Assembly: GCA_005223375.1 (NCBI GenBank) | Contig: RXOD01004195.1 | Location: 1-26,367 of the forward strand | DNA length: 26,367 nucleotides | Direction of reading: 5' to 3' | From: Amoebophrya sp. AT5.2 | Lineage: Eukaryota; Sar; Dinophyceae; Syndiniales; Amoebophryaceae | Part shown: positions 7,204 to 19,200 of the stretch, piece by piece | How the letters are laid out: each line of letters begins with the position of its first letter | Numbering within the stretch: the stretch's first letter is position 1 | Notes under the pieces: generated by a model | The model's database searches: none | Seen by the model: only the letters and a program-made list of their open reading frames with translations | Told to the model about the DNA's origin: nothing | Translations under genes and position numbers: made by a program

Positions 7204-10200
7204 CAGCACGCCTTTTATTCGTTCGCGAAGGCGTTGCTGGGCAGCGCGTTGCTCTTCGGACCGCGCCGGCGCGTTGTTCTGCAGGAAGGGATTGGTGGCG
7301 AGCAGCACATCGCACGCGTCTGTGAACCCTGCAGCTGCGGCGACTTCGGCAGCGCTCCGGAAGACGGTGTCGCACATGCGATTGCCCGTTGTTTTCACCC
7401 AACCAAAAACAACTTGTCCTCCTTGTTCTGCAATGGACTTCCCTTCTGCAGCTTTGTCGCGTAGGCCTCGTAGGCACCCACGCAAAAACCCGTCCGGCTC
7501 CTCGAGCTCGAGAAAAGACAGTTTCTCGCCGAACGTCATTTCTCGGGCCTCGCCAGCGGTTTCCCCGTCCTCCATGTCAAAGACGGGGCAGGTCCCAACG
7601 TCCGGGAGCGGTTCGGTACAGGCCGTCCAGTCAGCGTCCGCAGGAGCAGCGACCGGTTCGTCAGGAGGGTGCGCGCGACGGTAACTTTCGTCACAGGAGA
7701 AGACCTCTCCCTCGTTAAATTTCGAGAAGACGTCCCCCTCGTTCCCGACGATGTGGGCGGCTCCGTACTTGGAGGCGAATTCCGTTTCCGCAGCAGCGAG
7801 GCTGGCTTCACTAAAAAATTCCCGCCCTTTGTCGAAGGCCTCAAACCCTATGCAGGGGTCCCGGACCGTGCCGAAGGTCAGTTGACTGCTGGCACAGAAC
7901 AACTGCGGGGCCCAACGTACCCCTAAGAACAGGCGACGGGGACTTCGTACCACTGATCGACACACCCAACCAGTAAAACGCCGTAAGCGTGTGGACAGAT
8001 GGAATTGGGAAAAACCCTTCGCCATGTCCTTCTGGCAGACGCCCTCGCACTCCTTCGCATCACTTGCTAGCAGGTTTTTGATGGCGATGCGGGTCTGCTC
8101 CTGCGTCAATTTTCCGGTCCCGCGATTCGGCACTTTGAAGACGTTGCGACCCGGGTCAGCAGCGTCAATCGCCTCCACGTATTCTGCGAGTAGTGCAAAG
8201 ATCAGTCCGCAGACGAGTACTATTAACTTCCACCCGAACGCTGTCGGTCCGAGCGCCCGTACCCGCTTTGCGTCCCGATCGATCCCCTCTCGATCTTTGC
8301 TCCAGGCGTCCCCCGCTTCCTCCTGCTCGGCTGAGAGGTTCAGTTCGCTCACCGCGGGGCGCGCCGCGCGTGCACAAAAGTCGCGGTCGTCGTCTTCGGA
8401 GTCCGTGTCCGAAGCCTCGTCGTCCGAATAGGCTTTCTGGTGCTGTTCCAGTACGCGCCCGTGCGACCGAAACCCGTTGGACTCCGTCTCCCCTTCGTAG
8501 TAGCTGACGCGGTGGAAGTTTGTGCTTTGCAGCTCCTCGTCCTCGTCGAGTTTGTCGCCCGCCACCTCGTCCAAGAGCGGACCACTCCAGCGCAGCACCG
8601 GGTCAACGGCGAAGCGCGCGCGCCGGACCCCGGTCTGGGTGAACAGCTTCTGCAAGCGCCCAGCTCCCCGTGCAAGCAGACCGAGCGGTGGGAGGTCTTC
8701 CTCGTCCTCGGCGACCCGCGTCTCTTCTTCCTTGTAGGAGCACAATCGGTTGTATGTTCCTCCCGGCGTCACCGTTTGCTGCAGGGGCGGCGTCTCCTCT
8801 TGCAGGCCCGCGAGGATGCGGCAGTGGCGTGTTGGCGGGGCCTCGACCTTCCCGCATTTCTTTTCCGCAAGGCTGCGGAGCTCGACCGCGGAGATTTGCT
8901 GTCCCTTGCGGCCCACGGACTCTTTGAGCAGTTCGTTGTAGCTCTGGTTTCTCTCCCGCAGAGGAGTTCGCAGTACATAGGTCGGCACAACCCGGCTCAA
9001 GGCGACGCTGTAGAGGTGGGTAAACAAGTACGCTCCGTACTGGTCTGCGATGGTGCCCGAACTCCCCATCGCATATCCCATTCTCGCCATTGTGGCATGT
9101 CCGCCAGCAAGGCTGTCGTCCTCAAAAAGCCAACTGACCACCATGACCTGCGCGCCGCGCTGCTCCGTGTCGTGCCCCACGATTCGGCTGTATATGATCC
9201 CTTTCTGCAAGTGGTCGAAAAAGTCGCGCTCCTCGACCAACTCCCGGCTCCCACCAGGCACTGCACCGTCGGGGACGCGGAGCCCGCTGTTGGAGCCAAT
9301 CCCCGAGAACCGCATCGACCCGTCCGCTGCGGCCGTATGCCCCGCGAACCACAGGAACACAGTAGCGACCTTGCAGCTTTCGGATTGCGCCCCCGCGTCC
9401 GGAGTCCCAAAGTGCGCCTTTTCTTGCACCCCATCGATGACGACGAAGGGCAAACCGAACGTCGCGAAGAAGTAGAGGTTTCCGAGCATGTGGCCGCTCG
9501 GAATGCGACCGGTGGCACATCCACTATCCCACATCACTTGGGTGACGGGTGTGGCACCTGTTTCGGAGTGCGCCGCTAGGTATGTGCGATTGGAGAGTGG
9601 GTCGCTCTTCACCTGGACTGTTCTCCCATTCGGCGACATCCCGATTTGCATGCACGCTTCGTTGGCGAGCTTCGCTAACTGCTCCGCGGAGTATTCGCAG
9701 CTGCTTTCCCGCCCGTACCTCTGTCCGGCGTCGTTCCCCGCGACAGCAAAACCATCCAGGTCGAGCAGCAGGTTGTGGCACCACCGCAAAGCGCGACCAA
9801 AAGGCCCGCGTGAGATCCAGCCTGCTATTCCGCGTCTACAGCTGCGGCGACTTCTGCCCCGCGACTCGGCCCCGACTGGCGTTCCGTCGGAGGGAGGAGG
9901 TTCGGGTCCGAAAGCCGGCCGGTCCCTGTCTCCCGTCCGTTGTGCCTCCAACCACTGTCCCTGGGCGTAGGTCTGATCGGCAGCAGCCTTGATTTCTGGC
10001 TGGGCGTAGTGGGTCCGCCGTTTCAGTTCTCGGACGAATCCAGTGTCGCTTTCCCCAGTGGTGAGCCGCCCGGTCAACAACCGGTCCTCCGTCAAATTGC
10101 ACAGCGGGTTCCCTCCCGACAGCAGTTGCCGCAGCACCCGAGACCCCAAACCGCCTTCGACTTCAAAATGGCAGACGCCGCGGTCACGCATGCTCAGGCT

Positions 10201-13200
10201 ACACTTTTGCCCCGTGGTCTGCCAGACTCCATCGTAGTCGCGCGTCCCCGCTGATCCCCGATCCCGAGGGAGCAGACACAGGTCCTCGCGCTGCTGGAGC
10301 GAGGCTGCTTGCTCCAAGCTCAGTCCGACACCGTATTGGTAGTAATCGTCTTCGTGCCCGACGGTTTGCAAGAGGTTCCGCACGAACCCCCGCTCGGCCT
10401 CGTCACCCTGCCCTGCACGCGCGGCGACGAGGTAGGTCCCACTGTCGAATTGTGCGCGCACTTCTGATTTGAGGTGCGTCATGTTCTGGATCGTCTGCTG
10501 CATCTTGAGGCGTGCGTCGCAGCACAGTTTCTCGAGGTCGGTGTCAGTCGACTGGAACTCCAGTAAAATGATCACTACTGTTCTCGCGCGATCCCCCCAG
10601 TCTTTCTCCTCGGTGTCGTAGCTGATCCCATGGAGAAATCGCTCCACGTTCTCACTGATCCGCCCCAACAGATATTTCTGTTCGACCTGCTGGCTGACCG
10701 CAACGCGGTGGACGACGTAGTTGATTCGACTTCCCAACTTCGGCCGGGCAAGTTCTTCTTTCAGTGGTAGTTTGGCCCGGACGAAACGCGAGTCCCAGCG
10801 CGTCTTGTCGAGGGGCTCATATCCACAACGCTGCGTGAACTGGTCGAATGTTTCCCCTTTTGTTTCAGCAAAGATCCCGGTCAGTTCGCAGCTCACGTCC
10901 ACGTAGGAAACCCCGACTTCGTACCCACGGGTGGCTAGTTCGTCCAGGGAAGCAAACCATCCGTGGTCGAGGAAAAAGTTGGCCCCGCGGCTATTCGGAC
11001 GTCCTTCCCCGTTGTGCTCGATGCAGTCGTTGTCGTAGATCGTCGTCCGCCGGGTCTCTGAGGTGGCATCCTCTTCGATCGTGCGGACCAACACTGCGAT
11101 CCCAACTCGAGCGCCCCACCACAGTATTTCAAAAAGAAGCGCGGCACCGATCACCGTCACACTATCTCCCGCGACGGCCAGCCAGCCCCACACCGAGACA
11201 AAACACCAGAACAGCACGCCAATTAAGGTTCGGCTGCGCTCCGCGCTCGGTAGTTGAGGTTTTCCGACGAGACTCTGCCCCCCCCTGTCGGCGGCCGCGT
11301 GACAGCAGACATGGACGGCTCCTGCATAGCCCCCTACACTCACGAAGATCAGGTAGAGCGTGAGCAGCACTAACAGCGTCAAGTTCGATACACTGCGGTC
11401 AGTAGGCGTACTTCGGCCTTCGAGGTGCAGTTCGTTTTTGCCCAGGACGAGAATAACTCCCGGCGCGGTGGTGTCGGGGATTTTTATCAGTCGACAGTCC
11501 CGCTCTTTCTGTTTGCGTTTTGCAGCGGTCGGCGGCTTCCACACTTTCTTCCCGGGTTCAGCGGCCGCCTGGGATGGTGGTCCTGCGTCCCCACCTCCTA
11601 TCACGTCGCTACCAGGTTTGTGATCTGTCTCGGCTTGCAGAGTCGGCAGAGGGACCCCTATTGCGGGCGGGGTGAGAGTCGGCTCGACACCTCTCGCCAC
11701 CTCTTCAACACCTGGTCGCGGGCTCGCGGCTACTGGCCCTGCTGGCTCGGGTCTAGCTCCCCGGATCCACCCCCCTGTGGCAACTGGTTTCGCCCGCGGG
11801 CTCCCATCGACTGGTCGGGAGAGCGCGACCAACGCACCACTGCATCTTCCCCAGTCAACGTCAGGGGCATCCAGCTTTTCGCCGCTCGACATGTGCATGA
11901 GGTAGCGGCGGTTCCAAGCCGGCGGATCATTCCCGATGTTGCAGAAAACGCGCCCGGCTTTGTCGACGAATCGGCGTTGTTTCCTCTCGGCACACCGCCT
12001 TGCTAGCTGCTGCCAGGCTGCGTCCTGTAAGATGTCGACGCCAACATCCTCGAGCACTTGCACCAAGTCGTCCGTCCAATAGTGGCAAATCTCCCAGCCT
12101 TCAGGCACCTTTGACTCCGCGGCGGGCGCCGGGTGCTCTTTCTCCCAGCGCGCCAAGTCGGCAGTGCTGCCCCATACTCGTCCCGCGACTACGTGTTCAG
12201 GTCCTTTCATTTCGACGGGCGCGTGGTACGGGTCTCCGACGTAATATTTTCCACACACCGCTGGCGTCTCTGGCCACCCCTGGTTCGCGTGACGGCTTTG
12301 ATCGAGGAGGTTCTGGGGCGAGGAGTTTGCGCGGAGCATCTGGTGGTATTTGGTAGGCGGGACGATCTCCGGCAAGCCGCGGGCGGTGTCCACGATCTTG
12401 CGCTCCCACCAGCGATGCAACCCGCCCGGTTGTACTAGCACCGCGAACTTCGTGTAGTGGAGGTCTTCGTACTCGAAACACAGCTGGAATTCATCTTCCG
12501 CGTCTCTGCGTACGCGATTCCAGCCCTCGTCGTAGACTATTTCTTCAGCGACTTCGGTGTAGGCGATGATGATTCCGGGTACCGGGCTACGGCTCCACTG
12601 CACACGCCCGTGGAACCCTTCGAACACCTTCCCTTTGGAGGGTCGTCGGAGGTCGACCTTCAGCTCGTTCTGGACCTCGCTGCCCCCGCACTTGTCGACT
12701 TCACGCGCCCAGTAGGCACGCCAACCCGCGACCTCGTCAGGTTTTCCCCAGAGAGGACTGGCGCCGGTCGGGTGCGGTTTCGGTGCATCTTCGGCCTTGT
12801 TGGGCTCCCCTCGGTACCAACGGGCTAACCGATCCAAACCTTCTTCGGTGCCCGCCGCCTGATGTTCGCGCAGTCTCCTGCCGTACTCATCCCGTGTCAC
12901 GATCCGTTCGCTCTCCGCGTCGACCGCTACCCATTCCATCCAGTAATAAACGTCTTTCCCACCTCGGTCAAAAAACACTCGGACGAAACGCCGCCCACAC
13001 CCGTCGTCGAACGCAAGCCGTCCTTCTCGCTGGTTTGTATCCCGGTGCAGGTCCCAGTCCGGGTCCGAGAAACGTTCCGCAGCCACCTCTTCGTGAACGA
13101 TAACGACTCCCGGGACAGCACTACGACTCCAGGTTTGCTCACGGAACCCCCTGAAGGTCCCGCCCCGAGGGGATTGTCCAACGACGGCGCGAATACTGAG

Positions 13201-16200
13201 GCGACTGTCCTTGCTGTAGCTGCGCGTCCCGAGGTTACTGGCAGGTATTTCCCGGGGGAGCGGCTGCAAGCGATTCCCCCCGCTCACGTCTCCGGTCGAG
13301 TTCACCGGTCCTTCTGCGGCAGTTCCTCCTCCCAAACCAACCGCGGCAGACGAGGAACTTGCAGCTGCAACGACAGCGCTAGGCACAAGGGCCCCAGCCT
13401 CCGAGGACTGCTCTTCCCACCAAGGCAGAGGCTCTTCGACAACAATCGTGCTCCAGGTGCGGCACGAGTCCCAGTCGACGTTCGGAGCGTCCAGCCTGTT
13501 GCTACTAGGTGTGTGCACGAGGACCCGACGGCTCCACACCGCGAACTGCGTCCCGATATCACGGTAGACGCGCCCACGCACGTCCGCGAACTGCCGGATC
13601 CCGTTGTGCCGGCAACCCCCTGCGAGCGCACGCCAGTGAGCGTCGTTCAACGTATCTCTGTCCACGGGTTCCTGCACTTCCTGCAACTCCGAGCACAAAT
13701 AATCTTTGAGACGCCACCCGGCGCGGGACCCGAGACAGGGGGCAGGCCGGCTTTCCTCCTCGATATTGCCGCTCCGCATCGAGGAGTAGTATCTGTTGCA
13801 GCCTCTACCCAGGTTAGGGTCGGCGGGGGTGAGTGTGGTTTTGAGTTCCCCCCCCAGTGTGTTGCTGAAATTCCCCGCCCCGAGGTGTTTGTAGAAGTTA
13901 CTGCTAGTGGCTCCTCCGGGAGGCGCGGGAGCAGGGACACCTGCACTCGGTCTTGTTTCGGTCGGCAGAATGCTCGGTTGCAACTTGCTGAACACGTCGT
14001 CGATTCTAGGGGCAGGCGTATCGGCGGTCGGTTCGCCAGGAGCGGGCGGAACAACGCGGGTGGCCGCGCCCGGTGGGCCCGGTTGGGGAAGAGCCGGCAA
14101 CTGCACAGCCGTCCCAGCCCGGTACACTACTGCCGCGTCGTCGTATTCACCTCCGCTCAGTTCGTTCAGGATGCGTTCATACTCGGTGTTGTCGTGGACT
14201 CGGGCGGCAGCGTAAGCTCCGTGGAGGTCCCCGTCGAGGCTGGCTTGCAGGAGCCACCAATAATCCGCGAGGAAGTCCCACTCGTCCTCCGTCCCGACGC
14301 TATAAAGATACGCGCGCATGGCCTCCTTCTTCGATCCGTCCATCGCGACAGATGGCGCGGCCTTGGCCCTGGCGATGGCTTGGTCAAGGTATCCGACATC
14401 CTTCGGGACGGCCTTGAGCTCTCCGCTGCGCCCTTCTTCCAAAAATTTACGGAAGGCGTCTTCTCCTGAACGGCAGACGGCGGTCACCTTCGCGGAGAGG
14501 GCTGAAGGCTCGGAAGCTTTGGTCCTCCTCCCGCACAGCTGACCTGTAGGCAGATCCTTCTTGGTCAGTTTCATGCGGCGGTCCTGCAGTGACCCCGGGC
14601 AGATCCAGACGTCGACGCTGTTCACCTTTGCCATCAACCCGAGACGTTTCTCCATGCAGAACACACAGCCTTTCATCACGATCACCCCGGTCCCGGCCGC
14701 GATGTTCACACCGACCAGCACATCGAACGCGCTATGGACCTCGCTTGAGTGCTGCTTCCCGCAGACCAGCCGGCTCTTCCAGGCTGGGCCCCCTCCTTTA
14801 CCCTTGGCGCGGTTTTCTCCCGCGGCACCAGTAACCGCCCCGGGGCTTTCCGTGTTACCCTTCGCTGAGGAGGCGTGTCCCTTCTTTCCGCCTCCTTTCT
14901 TGCCACGCGATTTGCCTTTCCCTTTCAGGGCGGCACCTTTGACGCGGTCCGCCATCGCCAGCCGTTCACGGTCGGTCTCGTCTGAGGCAAGTTCTTCTTC
15001 GTAGGTGTGGGCGTCGCAATCGATCGCGAGGAGCCCCCCGTTCTCGGAAAGGTCTTGTATTTCCACCCCGGCATTGTTGTAGATGGTGCTGTGTCCGGAG
15101 CGGTAGCCTGCGAAAGCCGACCCATCAGGCGCCAAACCCAAGCGTCCGAAAGAAAGGAAAAGTTCCTCTTGCGCGTTCTGCAGTCCGTCGAAGCCCGCAT
15201 CAAACCCGCAAAAACTACCACCGTCGAACCGTTTCTGCCCGCGGCTCCCAGTACCGCTGCTGCTACCTCCCCAGCTGCTGCTCCCCTTCGGTCGCCGGGT
15301 GATCTTCCGTCCGAGGGTGGAGTTCACCGCCTCACCTTTCCCTTCGCACCACTGCAGTACTTCTTCCAGCGTGATGATCACCGGTTCGTTCGGATCGAAC
15401 TGGCGACCCTCGAATCTGGCTTCATTCTTTTTCGCGGTTTGCAGCTGTATCGAAAGCTGCTCGATGAAGTGGTAAGACAGCACGCCCGGCCCCAGTACAA
15501 TCGCGTTGAAGCAAGCACTACCTAGCTTCGGCGGAGGGGCGTAGTACCCGTATTCCTCGATTTTCTTCTGCTGTCGCCGGTGAGCGTCCGCCCAGTCGTT
15601 GTGCGCCGTGACAGTTGAGTCGTAGGCGCGATCAGTGGGGATGTACCTGTCGCGCAGCAGGGAGGACAACGCGCTTTGGTAATCCAACTCGCAGTCGCTG
15701 GCCAGACCGAGCTCAAAATCCATGAATTGGCAAAGCTCCTGGTCCGGTTGATACGCGGTCCCCTCCACGCGAGTATAGGCTGACTTCGCCTCTTTGCTCT
15801 CGAATTTCATCGTCTCGAGGGCTGTCGGGTCAAAATCGTACGCCGCGTAAAATTTGAGGCGTTGTTCCAGGTTTTCGATGAACTTGATCGGATGGGCTGC
15901 TGTTTCTTTCAAGGTGTCCTTACACACCGGTGCGACAAGCGCCAGCGGAGGCAAAGATGTGTTCCCGGTGCGGGTGACGGTAGCACGGCGGCGGACGGCA
16001 TTCGAGACGAGGGTCTGCAGGCTCTTGCAAACAGGCCAGGATCGTGGCAGCTCGTCTGGAACACATTTGTCGCGGATCTGATCGATCTGCTCGGGCGAGG
16101 CGAAGACCTCATTGCGTCGACCGCAGAGCCCGGCACTACTACTGCTTGCCCCAGCCCCATCTTGGTCGGCGCGGAGATGGTAGAACCCCCGCATTTCCTC

Positions 16201-19200
16201 CCGGAATTCGAGGCGGCGATAAGCTCTCTGCGCTGTTCCCACCTTGGTGGCGTCACCATCTGTTCGCGACGGTACTCTCGAGGAGCGGTAGGTGTCGTCG
16301 TCTACCCCGTCGCAGAAACTACTGTAGTCTTTCCCGGCACAGATGAAACGATAGCTCAGCGCCTCCCGGACATTGTTCTGATATTTCTGCAGGCGCATGA
16401 CGACGTCCGCCTTGGCGGCGTCACTCAGCTGTCCCTTCACGACCCGCTCCTGCTCTTTCCCGAGCCAAGCAATTGTGCCTCGGAAACCAAAAACTGCTCC
16501 GCCGCGCTCCTCGAACTCCGGTTTCCCGGGCGCACGCCCCTCCCGATTGGGATGCTCACCTTCCCCATCACCGTAAATTTTCCTATCCCCAGGTATGATT
16601 GCGCCACCGCGTTCTTCTTCACGCCGCAGCAGGCGTCGCCGCTGTGCCCCCCCATCATAAGGGTGCCCAGTCGTCCCGAAGTCGGCGGTACAGTTCAGGT
16701 CGTCGGTGGGTTGTGAGGTAATCGGAGGGCGACCCTCCTGGTTCCCTCCCAGTTTCAAAGCCACGGCGTCAAGGGCTTGATTGATGTCGTTCCGGACACG
16801 GTCCTGCTCCTTTTTCTGCTCCGCGATGGAGGCCTGGATGGCCTGGTCTGTCGCAGTGCGGTGATCTTCGAAGGCGCGCTGGATCTGTTCAAGGAACGGG
16901 TTGACCGGAGTCGCCGAGAGTCCGGGAGCTGGTCTGATGCCGGGGCTGCCTCCAGGGAGGAGCGTGTGGCTCTGCTGGTATTGCTGTGCCTCGTCCGTCA
17001 CGAGCAACCCTCCAGACACCCCTTCCGGACTGGCCACGGGGCCGACTGCGGTTGTTCCCTGGGTAGCATTCCGGACGGCGTCCGGCAGCTGCGCGAGAGC
17101 TGAGACCACACCCTCAAGCTGGGCCCCAATGCGATCCTCCAGGTCAGCACGTCCTTTCTTCACCTCCTTGGCTCCGCCGGAAGGCGACGCATTTCCCCGG
17201 GATCGCCTTTCTTTTGCCTCCAACAACGCAGAGCGTCGCTCAATCTCTGCTAGGGTTTTTGCGTGACCATCTGCCTGCGCTTTGGCAGTAAGTTCGATTT
17301 CGTTGCGTAGCTTCCGCTCCGCGGCAAGCGCTCTCTCCGAAGCAGTCTCCCTCTCCATCCGCAGTCGTCGTTCAGCTAGTAATTCACGCTCCTGGCCTGC
17401 GGAGGCCTTCTGCGAGAGATCGAGCCGTGCTTCCAATCCCACGACTTGAACGCCGAGAGTGCGACACTCATCGTCGCGGAGACGCAACTCCGCCTCCCTG
17501 AGCACGAGTGCCTGCTGCTCCTCTTCGTCCCCGATCTGGGATTTGTCGTCCCGTACCGACTGAAATTCGATTTCGGTGAGTTTCTGTTCGGCAGCGGCTT
17601 GTCGAGACAAAGCCTCGTCCAGTTCTTTCTCCAGCCGGTCTGCTCGAGCATTCGCTGTGGTGGCGCGTATCTGCAGTTCTCCGCGATCGGCTTGGGCACG
17701 AGCCCCGACAGTCTCAGCAGCGGCTTGGCGGGCGCGGACCTCGGCTAACTCTTTCTCCAACTGCCCCGCTCGAGCGTTCGAGTTGTCGACCCGAGTCAAC
17801 AGCGCCTGCTGGTTCGCCTGCGCTCGCGCATCCAACATCTGACGTTCTCGAGCAGCTTCGGTCCGGGCGGTCTCGAGGTGGGCCAGTTGCTGCCGGTGCT
17901 CGGTCTGGGCCTGGGCCACCTTCGTTTGTGCGAGAGAATCAAACTCAACTTTTTGCGCCGCGAGTTTCTGCTGCAGCTCTAACTCCAACGCCTGCCGTGC
18001 TTCGAGTCCCCCTTCGGTTCGAGCCGACTCCCACGCGAGGGAATCAAACTCAACCTTTTGCGCCGCGAGTTTCTGCTGCAGTTCCGTTTCCAGCGCCCTC
18101 CGTGCTTCGAGTGCCCCCTCAGAGCGGGCCGACACCAATACGACCTGCTGGCTTGCCTGGAGTTGTTGGACAGTCGACTGGTGATGCGACTCCAACTCTA
18201 CCTTTTGTTGCGAGAGCCGCTCCACCGCCTCAGCCCGATAGGCCTCGCGCTGATTTTCTTGCTGTTGAGCTAGTTCGACTTCAAACTGCTTGCGTATCAT
18301 CAGTTCCCGATTCTGCAGCTCGGAGGCGAAGGCTTCTTCGCGGTTGGTGACGGACTGTTCGTTTCCCCGTATGACGCTCTCCAGGGCGTCACGGTACTCC
18401 GTTTGCTGTTCAACCATTTTCTGCTGCAGTCCCTCCATTTGTTGTTTCATTTTCTTCTCTTGCTCTGCCTGTTGCCGAACGATCTCCGCTTTCAGCGTGT
18501 CAATCTCGCGTCGTCGCTCGTCATCGACCGCGTCCGGATGGACGGCCGAGCCCACGCCTCCTTTGACCCCGGGACGGCTCATGATCCCAGAGGAGATGGA
18601 GCTGACCTCGTCCCCCTCCGTGTTATACCATTCGGCCAGCTGGTCCGCTTCGGCACTTTCCATGCTACTGCTCCCCAGACCCTCGTCCTTCTCTTTCGGG
18701 TCCATGAAATCGTCGCTGTCCATGGCTGTCACCTCGACGTCCCCTTGCGTCGCGGGTGTTGGTTGCTCGAGGACCCGTATATCGGCGACGAAACTACTGC
18801 TACTCCCAGCGCGGCTGGCTCGCTTCGGCAGCGGCGACCCGGTCTCCCCCGGACTCCCACTTCCTTCCTGGGCTGCGGCGGAAACGGAAACCCTTTTGGA
18901 GCTACTGGACCTCGGCCGGTCGGTCGACGGCGGACTTTCGATCAACAACCCCCCTTCGGGAGAAGTGGGGTTGACTGGGGCAGCTACCAGCCCACTCGGA
19001 GGCGCCGTTCCGGTAGTGTCGGCGCTCAATGAAGATCGCGAGGCGGCGGCTGATGAAGGGCCGGCTTTCTGGGAAGCCTTCTTTGGAACGTTCGCCTCGA
19101 TCGAACCCCCACGGCCGAGGCCACCAAAAACCGTCTGCAGTATGATCCCCGGATCAACCCGGATCTGTGGGGCGCACGTCCCAGGCTTCGGCGGCTCCGC

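Noticed and set aside
12862..14469. Long plus-strand open frame (535 codons)
   Set aside because: Antisense to the polyprotein, which has recognised domains and repeats here. The Arg/Pro/Ser-rich translation is typical of a GC-rich shadow frame.
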